Positions 9,301 through 17,797 of a stretch of 64,000 nucleotides of DNA are shown piece after piece. Position 1 is the stretch's first letter. Every line of letters starts with the position of its first letter. The stretch comes from Stieleria mannarensis (lineage in GTDB: Bacteria > Planctomycetota > Planctomycetia > Pirellulales > Pirellulaceae): positions 62,001 to 126,000 of the forward strand of contig NZ_JACEHH010000013.1 of NCBI RefSeq assembly GCF_014154935.1, written 5' to 3'. The translations under genes were made by a program, and so were the position numbers. The notes under the pieces were generated by a model. The model was given only the letters and a program-made list of their open reading frames with translations. It searched no databases and was not told where the DNA came from.

Positions 9301-9824
9301 TCGGTGTCCGACAACCGCCGGATGCGGTCGTCGTGCTGGGTGTACGTGACCGCCGCTTCACCGAGCAGACGCTTGTGGTAGTCGATTCGGTCTTGCACCG
9401 TCTTGGATGCCAGATCGGCCATCAGCCACTGTTGGTCGTGCCCACGATTGTCCGTTACGCCGCGGTTCTGGCGAAAGGTCTCGCACGCATAGACGTGGCC
9501 TTGGCGATCGATGTCAAAGGCGACGACGTTGGCCAGATCGGGTTCGGCCGCCCACAGACTGATCGTCCAGTCGTCGGGAATGCGGATCGCCGCCATTGCC
9601 TCGGCCGCCTCCCCGGATGCCTGGGCGATTTCCGGCGGCAGGGCTTGGGACGAGGACACATCGGCCGCCCCGACGTCCACCCCCGACCAACCGATCAGCA
9701 AGGCCAGCATCCCGCCCAACGATCGAATCAAACACCTTCGGCCATGGCCGCTTCGAGCTGTCTGGGGAGACAACAACAAACTGCATCGCGGAACATTCAT
9801 AAACAGTGGTACGGCTGAAAACAA
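6381..9824 (-). CDS. PVC-type membrane-bound dehydrogenase with HEAT repeats and c-type heme domain
   Basis: This is a 1147-residue exported protein of the family named after Pirellula/Verrucomicrobium putative membrane-bound dehydrogenases. An N-terminal signal segment (basic RRCLIRS, then a hydrophobic run, ending near residue 55) is followed by a six-bladed, sugar/sorbosone dehydrogenase-like beta-propeller at about 70-480, with repeated DxDGDGRAD loops that resemble Ca-binding sites. HEAT-like alpha repeats, rich in AIDALGRLKD-type helices, fill about 500-980. The C-terminus holds a cytochrome c domain with heme motif CVRCH at 1017-1021. The family is thought to oxidise carbohydrates in the periplasm and pass electrons to the heme; the substrate is unknown. 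The start at 9824 is the first ATG, and Met9 or Met39 are alternatives. It is divergently transcribed from the gene at 9983, and the 158 bp between them should hold both promoters. Confidence 0.93.
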   Translation of the reverse strand: MFSAVPLFMNVPRCSLLLSPQTARSGHGRRCLIRSLGGMLALLIGWSGVDVGAADVSSSQALPPEIAQASGEAAEAMAAIRIPDDWTISLWAAEPDLANVVAFDIDRQGHVYACETFRQNRGVTDNRGHDQQWLMADLASKTVQDRIDYHKRLLGEAAVTYTQHDDRIRRLSDTDGDGRADKSVVLASGFNQLEEGTGAGVLAIDGDVYYTCIPKLWKLVDQDGDGRADERVVLSDGYGVRVAFRGHDLHGLIRGYDGRLYFTIGDRGYHLRTAEGEMLSDPASGAVFRCELDGTGLEVFARGLRNPQEIAFNDRGDWFTVDNNSDSGDQARIVHVLQDGDTGWRMYYQYLSDRGPFNREKIWEPHNADQPASIVPPVANFTDGPSGLAYYPGTGFGNELDDTFLICDFRGGPSNSGIRSFQVQPAGASYKLVADDQPIWTCLATDVAFGPDGALYVSDWVDGWEGLGKARLYRIRHREHAGDPIVAEVQKRLASDWRAMTTETLVDLLGHVDRRLRLESQWELARRGQADALGTVAGDADAAAKARLHAAWGLGQIARDKAAANDAKSKAKSVLTKLIADADDDLCAATLAIVGQQGWAEASTVARTALERENARVRYAAIDALGRLKDDSALDAVLAKAAGADATDPAIRHAAAMYLSRAVKADRIAALAKHPSPSARLLGVIALRRLSSGSVAGFLNDADPRVVVEAARAIHDHPIQFGTAALAELIHRPLESEALARRVLNANFRIGTAEAAIAIAKYATRSEASEAMRIEAIEMLGQWGAPEPLDRVIGDYRPLEKRDAALATAALEPQIDLLMAAPENVRLRAIEVAATLGIKKIAGALVDQVADSTRSSDARARALIALARLDAANAIRLAESIPPAEARGPLGLAGLSVLADHTAEKSIDRFVAATSNADTRMRQKAWDILADLNHPKADAAIGQAIDQYIDESLDPRVQLNVIEAAEGRLDESRQKRLAEHRAKRAESEPLGKWLDSLSGGDPDRGAQLFFGKTELSCVRCHKVDRAGGEVGPNLTVIGKERDARYLLEAICLPDAKIAKGFETAVIIDLDGRVHSGIVKSETDDVVELILADGSQQRILQDDIEIRRKGNSSMPADLVKQMTPRELRDLVAYLGSLQVDPRSASDVE

Positions 9825-9982
9825 ATCGGTGGCGGAAGAAGCACGACAGATCTAATATCGGCGCATCATCCAGTACGTCAACTAAGTGGCTACCTGCCCG
9901 CCGGGAAGATCCATTAGAATAGTCGCTTCACGGCAACATCGGTTCGGGAAACTCCAACGCCGGCACCATCACACCACCGTCC

Positions 9983-10513
9983 ATGAATCGAATCGACGAC
10001 GACCCAACACCAGCGCCGAATGAGGATCGGCCGGCAACCGAGGCCCCCCCCTTCGTTGCGAAGCTTGTCGATCCGGAAACCAAAGCCGCGTCCGCATCGC
10101 CGACCGATTCGCCGGTAAGCGATGAATCCGCAGCGCCGGTTGATTCAGCGGTGCCAATTGATTCAGCAATGCCGGTCCGAACCGGTTCTCCGTTCCGCGT
10201 CGATCCGCCGGACGTGCAGACGCCATCGGCCGCGACCCCGGTGTTGACGCTCTCGGGCGAAGCGGCCTACGGGGAGTTTGGGCCGTTCCTGTACACCGCC
10301 ATGGGGGCTTCGGCCGCCGCGGTCGTCGTGCTGGTGTTCGCGGGCCTGGGCGCCTGGTGGTTTCCCCCGGGCGGCGCCTTGGTCGCCGTCCTCGGCGCGA
10401 TCCTGTCGATCGTCGGGTTGTTTTCTAAACGCCGCTTCCGCTACGCCGCGCTGGGGACCTTGCCCCTGCACATGGGCCTGTTCCTGTTGAGCTACACGCG
10501 GGCGCTGAGCTGA
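9983..10513 (+). CDS. Small membrane protein of unknown function
   Basis: This 176-residue protein is not a family I recognise. The first 95 residues are polar and rich in Pro, Ser, Ala and Asp, with repeated PVDSA/PIDSA units at about 50-65, and are probably disordered. Three hydrophobic segments follow at about 103-125, 128-147 and 153-172. The second and third are joined by a basic SKRRFRY loop, which by the positive-inside rule should face the cytoplasm. There is no signal peptide and no catalytic motif. It stands alone: divergent from the dehydrogenase gene and convergent with the DUF1501 gene, from which a palindromic element (10602-10764) separates it. High-GC codon use and the membrane pattern support real coding. 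Confidence 0.75.
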   Translation: MNRIDDDPTPAPNEDRPATEAPPFVAKLVDPETKAASASPTDSPVSDESAAPVDSAVPIDSAMPVRTGSPFRVDPPDVQTPSAATPVLTLSGEAAYGEFGPFLYTAMGASAAAVVVLVFAGLGAWWFPPGGALVAVLGAILSIVGLFSKRRFRYAALGTLPLHMGLFLLSYTRALS

Positions 10514-10601
10514 CCGTTCATTCGTCGACCGGATCCCATTGTGCGTGTCTATCGATTTTGGACGTTCGTGCGAGCGCCAGTGCGGGGAGGTGGTGAATGT
10601 G

Positions 10602-10764
10602 TTGGTCAAAAAATGGTTTGGTCAAAAAATGTGGTGTACCGACCAGGTACCGGGCGCTCTGGTAGCAATATGGACGTTTTGTGAGCGTCGGCGTCTGACC
10701 CGAATCGACCTTCACCCGACTCCTTTGGGCCCCCGATTTTTTGACCACCAAATTTTTTGACCAA
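10602..10764. repeat. Palindromic element copy 1, ends built from GGTCAAAAAAT
   Basis: The left end (10602-10630) and right end (10736-10764) are 29-nt inverted repeats with 25 matches. Each end is itself two tandem copies of TTGGTCAAAAAAT-type units. The 105-bp interior has no gene. A second element with the same ends but a different, shorter interior is at 17619-17706. The left end gives A-runs and the right end T-runs, so the folded RNA would end in a T-tract on either strand, and the element sits between two convergent genes where a two-way terminator is expected. The recurrence with unrelated interiors also suits a non-autonomous mobile repeat. Confidence 0.8.
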
Positions 10765-10781
10765 TCTGCCCGTTCCGCTCA

Positions 10782-12266
10782 TCAAGCGTCTTGGGCTCCA
10801 TATCCAGCCAACAATTCGTGCACGACTTCCGCTTCTTCCACACCCGTCAAGCGAAAATCCAGCCCCTGGAACTTGAACGTCAATCGCATGTGATCGATGC
10901 CCAACAGGTGCAGCATCGTCGCATGGAAGTCTCGCACGTGGACCTTGTTCTCCACCGCGTTGTATCCGAATTCGTCGGTCGCCCCGTAACTGGTTCCGCC
11001 GCGGATTCCCCCGCCGGCCATCCACATCGAGAACCCTTTGATGTGGTGGTCACGTCCGCTGCCCTGGGCCATCGGCGTGCGTCCGAATTCGCCGCCCCAG
11101 ACGATCAGGGTTTCGTCCAGCATGCCGCGTTGTTTTAAATCCTGCACCAGCGCCGCGGTTCCCCGATCGACCAATCCTGCCGTCTTGGCCACGCCCGCTT
11201 TGACGCCACCGTGGTGATCCCAGCCGCGGTGGTACAGTTGGATGAACCGCACGCCGCGCTCGGCCAGTCGGCGGGCGAGCAGACAGTTGCTGGCGAATGA
11301 ACCGTCCCCGGGCGTGCACCCGTAGCTGTCGATGATGTGTTGCGGTTCCCCCGACATGTCGGTCAATTCGGGCACCGAGGCCTGCATCCGAAACGCCATT
11401 TCGTACGCCGCCAATCGCGTCGCGATCTCGGGATCGTTCAATTCCTCGTTGCGGATCTGATTGATCTGCGTCACCGCGTCGACAATCTGGCGCTGTTGAT
11501 CGCGGCCGACGCCGCCGGGGTTGCCGACATAATGCACCGGATTTCCGCTGGCGTGCATCTGGACACCTTGGTAACGACTGGGCAGAAACCCCGAGTGCCA
11601 TTGTCGCGAACTGATCGGTTGACTTTGCCCCCCGCCTTCGCTGGTCAACACGATGAAACCCGGCAAGTCTTGCGTTTCGCTGCCCAAACCGTACAGCACC
11701 CATGACCCCATCGAAGGCCGACCGCTGATCGCCGTTCCGGTGTTGAAGAACGTGTGTGCCGGATCGTGATTGATTTGCTCGGTGTGCATCGATTTGACGA
11801 TGCACATTTCATCCGCCAAGGAGCGGATGTGTGGAAAGACCTCGGAGATCATCTGGCCGCTGTCACCACAAGCGGCGAACTTGTGCTGTGGCCCCATCAC
11901 CTTCAGCTCTTTTCCCTGCAACTGGGCGATCGGTTGGCCGGCGGTGATCGAATCCGGCATCGGTTTGCCGTCCATCTCCGCCAGCACCGGTTTGTAGTCG
12001 AACGTCTCCAAATGGCTGGGGCCGCCGGCCATGCACAAATGGATCACCCGCTTGATGCGAGGCCGATGGTGCGTGGAGCCGAGAACGCCGCCGATCGCAC
12101 TCGCAGCGGTCGGGCCGGTCGAAACAGCGCTGGAGGCGGCGGCAGTGGCAGCCCCGGCGAAATCCGACTTCAGCATCGACGTCAAAGCGATCGATCCCAG
12201 CCCGGTGCGGCGCAGGAAGGTGCGGCGGGCGAGTCGACGCCCCAGTAGATCGTGTTCAAGATTCAT
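10782..12266 (-). CDS. DUF1501 family protein with Tat signal
   Basis: This 494-residue protein belongs to the DUF1501 family (alkaline phosphatase/sulfatase-like fold), very abundant in planctomycetes. The N-terminus has a twin-arginine signal, RRTFLRRTGLGS at about residues 13-24, followed by a hydrophobic stretch, so it should be exported folded. Recognisable blocks are HLCMAGGPSHLETFD, FNTGTAISGRPSMGSWV, the RFIQLYHRGWDHH segment and WGGEFGRTP. The biochemical role is not established. ATG 12266 was chosen because it lies 7 nt after the upstream stop and gives the usual short region before the Tat motif. ATG 12296 would overlap the upstream gene by 23 nt. It is the downstream partner of the DUF1549/DUF1553 gene, a standard planctomycete operon. 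Confidence 0.93.
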   Translation of the reverse strand: MNLEHDLLGRRLARRTFLRRTGLGSIALTSMLKSDFAGAATAAASSAVSTGPTAASAIGGVLGSTHHRPRIKRVIHLCMAGGPSHLETFDYKPVLAEMDGKPMPDSITAGQPIAQLQGKELKVMGPQHKFAACGDSGQMISEVFPHIRSLADEMCIVKSMHTEQINHDPAHTFFNTGTAISGRPSMGSWVLYGLGSETQDLPGFIVLTSEGGGQSQPISSRQWHSGFLPSRYQGVQMHASGNPVHYVGNPGGVGRDQQRQIVDAVTQINQIRNEELNDPEIATRLAAYEMAFRMQASVPELTDMSGEPQHIIDSYGCTPGDGSFASNCLLARRLAERGVRFIQLYHRGWDHHGGVKAGVAKTAGLVDRGTAALVQDLKQRGMLDETLIVWGGEFGRTPMAQGSGRDHHIKGFSMWMAGGGIRGGTSYGATDEFGYNAVENKVHVRDFHATMLHLLGIDHMRLTFKFQGLDFRLTGVEEAEVVHELLAGYGAQDA

Positions 12267-12273
12267 CGCGAAT

Positions 12274-15200
12274 TCAGTAGCGCGTAATGGTTTCATGGAG
12301 ATTCAAAATCACACGGGCGACGCTGGTCCAAGCGGCCAGTTCGGCCGCATCCAGGTCGCCGGTGACCGCCGCATCGCCGTGGGCGACCAGTTGTTCCGCT
12401 TGGTCGCGGTTGGATCGATAGTGTGCCAGGTGGCTTTCAAAAACAGCCGCCAATTGTTCGGCGATGCGAGGTTCCGCCGGTCGCGACACGGCACTCTGGT
12501 ATGCCCAATCCAGACGCTGGTCGACGTCGGAGCCCCCTTCACGGATGATCCGCTCGGCAAACACCCGCGCCGCTTCGACAAAGGTCGGGTCGTTCAACAG
12601 CACCAACGCTTGCAGCGGCGTGTTTGAACGGGCCCGCTGGGCCGTGCATTCTTCGCGGCTGGGGGCGTCAAAGGCTTTTAACATCGGGTGCAGGAAGGTG
12701 CGTTGCCAGTGCGTGTAAAGCCCGCGTCGGTATTGGTTCGCCCCTTCGTCGGCGGCATACTTGCGTCGCGGAAAGTTCAATTGGGCGTAGTAGCCGGCCG
12801 GTTGGTAGGGATGGACGCTCGGCCCGCCGATACTTTCGACCAACAGCCCGCTGATCGCAAGCGCGCCGTCGCGGACGACTTCCGCATCGACGGTGAAGCG
12901 GCCTTGCCGGGCAAACAGATCGTTGTACGGGTCGTGTTTTCGCAGCACGTCGGTCGGCGTCGACGACCGCTGGTACGTCTGGCTCATGACGATCGACCGC
13001 ATCAGGTGTTTGATGTCCCAGCCCGACCGGACAAACTCGATCGACAACGCGTCCAACAAATCGGGATAGGACGGATAGGTTCCTTGGCCGCCGAAATCAT
13101 CCACGCTGGCGCAGATGCCGCGACCGAATAGCAAACTCCACAAACGGTTGACCATCGTCCGCGCGGTCAGCGGGTTGTCCTCGCGGCACAACCAGTTCGC
13201 CAAATCCAGCCGCGTCGCTCGCGCGTCGCCAGTCTCAAGTTCGCCCAGAAACGCGGGGATCGCCGGAGTCACCACGTCGCCGGAATCGTCCATCCAGTTG
13301 CCACGGGGCAAGACGCGAATCGTTCGCGGCGTGACGCTGCGCGAGACGACGGTCTCCGGTGCCGTTTCATACTTCGCCTTGCGCTCGGATTCCCGCCGGC
13401 GGATTTGCTCCATGTGCGTCTTCATCGGCTCGGATTCGGCGATGTAGTAGTCGCTGATTGCCCGTTGTTGTTGCTCGCTGCGTTGGTCTTTTTCGGTTTG
13501 CAACGCTGCGGCCACTTGGGGTGGAATGCCGGCGGCGGTGATCACGCCGGCGTCGTCCCAGTGGACTAGCCCGCCGAATTGTGTGAACGCCATTCCGCCC
13601 ACCTTCGCGCCTTCGGCCAGCCCGACTTCCGCGGCCGTCGCTTCTAAACGCACCCACCGGCCGGTCGCGGGCAAGTCGCCGCCGCGTCGGTAGGCCGCAT
13701 CGCTTTGTTGCTTCCTGCCGTACGGAATGTCATCGCTGCCCCAGACCTTGCGGTGGTTCCAGTTGCCATCGTTGAACTGCAACATGACGGCCGAAGGGGG
13801 ATTCTGGGGATCCAGATAGACCCAGCAGAAAAAGCGTGAGTCCTTGGCTGCGATGAAAGGTTGTTTCGCGCCGTCGAACAGGTGTTGTGTCAGACCGTCG
13901 CTTTGTTGTTTGCGGGAACGATTGCCGCGGTGAACGGGATCGGTATCCTTGGTGACAAAATTCCAATCCCCGCTCTTTCGGGCGTCCAGTGACAAGTCCT
14001 CGTCGATCCAATCCGTTTCGACTTCTTGGTGATCGTCCAGGCGGTCGATCACGTCGGCTTCCCACCGGTCCTGGTCCGCAATCAACGACTGACGCAGCGG
14101 CTCGATGCCCGCTTTCATCGTCTCGATTTCGCGGTCCATCGCCTCCAACTCGGCTTGCAACTTTTCGCCGGGCACGCGGATCATCGGCGGGCGACTGCGT
14201 GCGCCGTAGACACCGCGTTCATCCAGATCGGCAAAGAACGCGCCGAGTGAATAGAAGTCGCGCGTCGTGTACGGGTCGTACTTGTGATCGTGACACTGGG
14301 CGCATCCCATCGTCGCGCCCATGAAGACTTGCGAGACGTTGCGAACGCGGTCGGCAAAGTAGATCGCCAAGTATTCTTTGGCCTGCGAACCGCCTTCTTC
14401 GGTCGTTTGGTTCAGCCGGTTGTAACCCGATGCGACCTGTTGATCGAGTGTCGCGTCGGGCAGCAAGTCGCCGGCGATCTGTTCGCGGACAAACCGATCG
14501 TACGGCATGTTGTCGTTGAACGCATTGATCACGTAATCGCGGTAGGGCGATTGAGAAACGTTTTGGTCGCCGTGGTACCCGACGGTGTCGGCGTACCGCA
14601 CCAGGTCCAGCCAATAGATCGCCATCCGTTCGCCGAAGCGGGGCGAATTGAGCAGTCGGTCGACCAGGTTGGCGTAGGCGTCAGTGGATTCGTCATCGAG
14701 AAACGCCTGGACTTCATCGGCCGTCGGTGGGATGCCTGTCAAATCGAACGACAGGCGTCGAATCAAGGTGATCCGATCGGCGCGTTCGGTCGGCCGGATG
14801 CCTTCGTCGTCCAACCGCGCCGAAATCACTCGGTCGATCGTTTTCGTCGCACTGTGACCAACGTCCGCATCGCCGCCTTCGATTTCACGCATCGGTTCGT
14901 ACGCCCAATGGGCTTCATACGGGGCACCTGCGGCGATCCAGCGAACCAGGACCTCGCGTTCAGCTTCGGTCAGGCTCTTGTGGGACGAAGCCGGCGGCAT
15001 CACTTCGTCATCCTCGGTCGAAAAAATCCGCCGCACCACTTCGCTCTCCTCCGGGGAACCCGGAACGATCGCACCCATCGACGGATCGGTCGCCTCATCG
15101 GGCAGGTCCAGTCGCAACCCCCCCTCGACGGTCTGGGCGTCGGGACCGTGACAGGCGAAACATTTATCGCTCAGAATCGCGCGGACATCGCGGTTGAATC

Positions 15201-15291
15201 GAATCGGTCGGTCGGCGGCGGTGCCACCGAGCGGGAAAAGGAACACGTGGGCGACCAGCAGAGTCAGCGCGGTGATCTGAAATCGAAGCAT
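12274..15291 (-). CDS. Planctomycete cytochrome C/DUF1549/DUF1553 protein
   Basis: This 1005-residue exported protein has a signal peptide (1-26) ending at GGTAA, a planctomycete-type cytochrome c domain with CFACH at 44-48, a DUF1549 domain at about 150-360 with a second heme-like CAQCHDHKYDP at 330-340, a central region resembling a concanavalin-like beta domain, and a DUF1553 domain at about 675-985 that includes NWLCREDNPLTARTMVNRLW. The order and length are those of the family's long form. Such proteins are thought to act in the periplasm, perhaps in electron transfer linked to polysaccharide breakdown; this is not proven. It is the first gene of a two-gene operon with the DUF1501 gene and is divergent from the SGNH hydrolase gene at 15397. 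The 105 bp between should hold both promoters. Confidence 0.94.
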   Translation of the reverse strand: MLRFQITALTLLVAHVFLFPLGGTAADRPIRFNRDVRAILSDKCFACHGPDAQTVEGGLRLDLPDEATDPSMGAIVPGSPEESEVVRRIFSTEDDEVMPPASSHKSLTEAEREVLVRWIAAGAPYEAHWAYEPMREIEGGDADVGHSATKTIDRVISARLDDEGIRPTERADRITLIRRLSFDLTGIPPTADEVQAFLDDESTDAYANLVDRLLNSPRFGERMAIYWLDLVRYADTVGYHGDQNVSQSPYRDYVINAFNDNMPYDRFVREQIAGDLLPDATLDQQVASGYNRLNQTTEEGGSQAKEYLAIYFADRVRNVSQVFMGATMGCAQCHDHKYDPYTTRDFYSLGAFFADLDERGVYGARSRPPMIRVPGEKLQAELEAMDREIETMKAGIEPLRQSLIADQDRWEADVIDRLDDHQEVETDWIDEDLSLDARKSGDWNFVTKDTDPVHRGNRSRKQQSDGLTQHLFDGAKQPFIAAKDSRFFCWVYLDPQNPPSAVMLQFNDGNWNHRKVWGSDDIPYGRKQQSDAAYRRGGDLPATGRWVRLEATAAEVGLAEGAKVGGMAFTQFGGLVHWDDAGVITAAGIPPQVAAALQTEKDQRSEQQQRAISDYYIAESEPMKTHMEQIRRRESERKAKYETAPETVVSRSVTPRTIRVLPRGNWMDDSGDVVTPAIPAFLGELETGDARATRLDLANWLCREDNPLTARTMVNRLWSLLFGRGICASVDDFGGQGTYPSYPDLLDALSIEFVRSGWDIKHLMRSIVMSQTYQRSSTPTDVLRKHDPYNDLFARQGRFTVDAEVVRDGALAISGLLVESIGGPSVHPYQPAGYYAQLNFPRRKYAADEGANQYRRGLYTHWQRTFLHPMLKAFDAPSREECTAQRARSNTPLQALVLLNDPTFVEAARVFAERIIREGGSDVDQRLDWAYQSAVSRPAEPRIAEQLAAVFESHLAHYRSNRDQAEQLVAHGDAAVTGDLDAAELAAWTSVARVILNLHETITRY

Positions 15292-15396
15292 GGGGCGGGG
15301 CCGGCCGGGGGCCGAAGAGAGGGAGGGTGAGGTCGGGGGGCAGGTTACAATGCACCGACGCGCGGTAACTCAACCTATGACTGGAACCACCATTTT

Positions 15397-16446
15397 ATGC
15401 CCGACGGCGCGACATCACAGGCAACATCCGGCGTCTTTCGCCGAATCTTTCGAACATTGGGGATTTGCCTGGCGTTTGTCGCCAGTCTGCTTTGTTTTCC
15501 GCACTGGTTGCCGTGGATGATCGCTGGCTGGATCCTCTGGCACACGATTGCTGTCATGAAGGAATCGCCCGGTTACTGGCCACTGTTCGCTTGCACGTTG
15601 ATCCTCGCAATCCGGCTGGTCCCGCGAACTCCCGCGATGATGTTGCTGGTGGCGTCGATGGTGGTGATTGCAGTCTGGCGATTTCGGTGCCGCTCACAGC
15701 CCGAGATCACGTGTCGCTCTCGCTGTCTCTCCCCGGTCATCTTGGCAATCCTGTGGGGACTGATGTTCGTTGAGTATCGCCGTTCGGCAACCTGCAATCA
15801 TGAGGTGGCATTCGACCCGGAGCGGCCGATCGTTTGCATCGGCGATAGTTTGACTCAAGGGATGATTCCCGATCGAGGGTATCCGGGACAACTCGCGACC
15901 ATGGTGCGTCCGACGGTCATGAATCTCGGCGTGTCCGGGATCGCGACCGGACCGGCGATCGGGGTCCTGGAGCGTGCGATGGAGCACCGTCCACAAGTAG
16001 TCATCATCGAACTCGGCGGACACGATTTCCTGAAGTGGCATCGCCGGAAGAGCACGAAGGCCAATCTGGTGAAAATGATCACGCTCTGCCGTGCCAACGA
16101 TTGCGAACCCATTTTGATGGAGATCCCGCGCGGGTTTATGATCGATCCCTACGCCAGTTTGGAGCGGGAGCTTGCCTACGAGTTTGATCTGCAGCTCGTC
16201 GATGATCGCTGGCTGCGGCACATCGTCTTGATGAGCCCGGCTGCGCCACCGGGGATGTGGCTCAAGGACGCCCAGCTCAGCGATGATGGGATTCACAGCA
16301 ATCCCCGAGGCAGCGGGGTGATCGCGACGTTCGTGGCTGACGCACTGGTGGAAGTTTTTGGCGAGCAAGTCCTTCAGTCGCAGAAAAGCGAGGCGGAGAA
16401 AAAGGTGTCGGCCATCTCTTCGGTGCGGTTGCGAAAAAGGCGTTAG
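15397..16446 (+). CDS. Membrane-anchored SGNH/GDSL-family hydrolase
   Basis: This is a 349-residue protein with three or four hydrophobic segments in the first 125 residues (about 18-35, 36-52, 62-95 and 110-125), then an SGNH hydrolase domain. Block I is CIGDSLTQG at 147-155, with nucleophile S151. Block II is the NLGVSG glycine at about 176-181. Block V is DGIHSN at 297-302, giving the Asp297/His300 pair. Block III reads GGHD at 207-210 where the family usually has GxND, so the oxyanion Asn is replaced by His. The family removes acyl or acetyl groups from lipids or polysaccharides, and a role in modifying envelope glycans is plausible but inferred. The C-terminal 25 residues are basic. No clear ribosome binding site precedes the ATG. 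The next gene follows after 32 bp and may be co-transcribed. Confidence 0.88.
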   Translation: MPDGATSQATSGVFRRIFRTLGICLAFVASLLCFPHWLPWMIAGWILWHTIAVMKESPGYWPLFACTLILAIRLVPRTPAMMLLVASMVVIAVWRFRCRSQPEITCRSRCLSPVILAILWGLMFVEYRRSATCNHEVAFDPERPIVCIGDSLTQGMIPDRGYPGQLATMVRPTVMNLGVSGIATGPAIGVLERAMEHRPQVVIIELGGHDFLKWHRRKSTKANLVKMITLCRANDCEPILMEIPRGFMIDPYASLERELAYEFDLQLVDDRWLRHIVLMSPAAPPGMWLKDAQLSDDGIHSNPRGSGVIATFVADALVEVFGEQVLQSQKSEAEKKVSAISSVRLRKRR

Positions 16447-16478
16447 ACTAAAGCGAGACTCATCCGGGGAGGTCTACC

Positions 16479-17609
16479 ATGCGTTGGTTGCTTTTGATGA
16501 TTGGTGTTGTCGTTACTTGGGCTGTGTCTCCTAGCCGGGCGCAGGACTATCAACTCGTCGAGCCCACGGGCGTGATCACCGGGGATGTCTACCTGCGTCC
16601 CGGACAGATGGTGGTCAACGATGCCAATGGACGGCAATACCTGTTTCAGCGTGATCGGTCCTTCGATTCGATCGACGGCGGGTATGCCGGTTATTGGTTA
16701 CCACCGGTCAACCGCGTCGTCCGTTTTCCGCGTTCTGGACGGGGGCTGATGCAAGTCGCCGATTTGGACGATGTGCTTCCCCGCTATGTTTTCTCGCGAC
16801 GCAGCGTGCGCCCGGTCGGGCGCCTCCCCGGGCACCGCCACCCACACCACCACCACCACCGACATGGTCTGGCCTTCGTGCCACCGTATTTTCTGAACCC
16901 TTACGGCTATCCGACGTTCGGCTATGGCTGGCAAAGTTTTGGCACCACGCTTCATGTCGGACCCTGGGTTGGCGTCGCACCCTGGGGATGGGGCGGGCCC
17001 GTGGGGCGACGTCGGTTCTACCAACCTCCATTGCAATCGATCGTCATCGATTCGAACGTCATCCCGCGAAAACCGCTGCCACCGGTCACCGCAACGCTGC
17101 TCAATTCCGCTCGGCGTGAGGTTCGCGTGACGGTGATCGATCGAGTCGCGGCCGATCAATCAAAACGAATCCGGATCGCGCCGGGGGCAAGCGAACCGCT
17201 GGTGGTTCAGCGTGACGCCGGGGCTGATCTGGTTCGGCACGTTCTGACCTACGCCCCCGACGGATCGCAGATCACCCGCGAAGTCTCCACGTCGATCGCC
17301 CCGTCACCACGTTACGAATTGACCGTCCACGAATGGCGGCTGCAATCGGTTGCCATCGATCGGACCGGAAAAAGTCCCAACGTGATCGAAGACAGTAACT
17401 TTCAAGGCCGCGGCTTGGGCCGATTCGAGATCCCGCCTGGTGACCAATTCACCGGCGGAACGTTGGACGTCGTTCGCATCGCGCTACAAGCCGGCAACCA
17501 AGGTACCGTCGCGCCCTTGCTGGACGATCAAGACGACACGCCGTTGCGTCCGGTGTCGTCGCTTGAGCAGATGCTGTTGGAACAACGCCGGGCGAGTGGG
17601 CAAAAGTGA
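16479..17609 (+). CDS. Exported His-rich hypothetical protein
   Basis: This is a 376-residue protein I do not recognise. It has a clear signal peptide (1-21, MRWLLLMIGV core, cleavage after SRA). Residues 22-100 contain a short repeated-strand region. A histidine-rich stretch, H119 to H129 with eight His in eleven residues, is followed by an aromatic, Gly/Tyr/Pro/Trp-rich segment to about 190. Residues 195-340 look like beta-sandwich material with conserved-looking strands. A GGGGAGG ribosome binding site at 16466-16472 sits 6 nt before the ATG, which supports the start. The His cluster could bind metal (inference). It follows the SGNH hydrolase gene by 32 bp on the same strand. The stop at 17607-17609 lies 9 bp before the second palindromic element. 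Confidence 0.8.
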   Translation: MRWLLLMIGVVVTWAVSPSRAQDYQLVEPTGVITGDVYLRPGQMVVNDANGRQYLFQRDRSFDSIDGGYAGYWLPPVNRVVRFPRSGRGLMQVADLDDVLPRYVFSRRSVRPVGRLPGHRHPHHHHHRHGLAFVPPYFLNPYGYPTFGYGWQSFGTTLHVGPWVGVAPWGWGGPVGRRRFYQPPLQSIVIDSNVIPRKPLPPVTATLLNSARREVRVTVIDRVAADQSKRIRIAPGASEPLVVQRDAGADLVRHVLTYAPDGSQITREVSTSIAPSPRYELTVHEWRLQSVAIDRTGKSPNVIEDSNFQGRGLGRFEIPPGDQFTGGTLDVVRIALQAGNQGTVAPLLDDQDDTPLRPVSSLEQMLLEQRRASGQK

Positions 17610-17618
17610 ATCGGGCGG

Positions 17619-17706
17619 CTGGTCAAAAGATGAGGTGGTCAAAAAATCTTGGACCGTGCTCGCTTGAGCAGCTCTTCATTTTTTGACCAGTAAATTTTTT
17701 GACCAA
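17619..17706. repeat. Palindromic element copy 2, ends built from GGTCAAAAAAT
   Basis: Ends 17619-17647 and 17678-17706 are 29-nt inverted repeats with 23 matches, each made of two tandem TGGTCAAAA(A/G)AT units, as in the element at 10602-10764. The interior is only 30 bp. It begins 9 bp after the stop of the His-rich protein and lies between two genes in the same direction, where it may end transcription before hrpB. An in-frame TTG at 17699 that would extend hrpB lies inside this repeat and is not a credible start. Confidence 0.8.
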
Positions 17707-17797
17707 ATCCTCTCCCCTGCATCGTGATCGGGGCGGATCGACCCAAAGGCTCCACTTCGCGTATCATCCATGCGTCCGTCTTGTTCTGCGTGGGAAA

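Noticed and set aside
17699-17797. Upstream extension of hrpB from a TTG start
   Set aside because: The TTG lies inside a palindromic repeat and the extra 33 residues have no HrpB similarity; tandem ATGs at 17798 and 17801 fit better.
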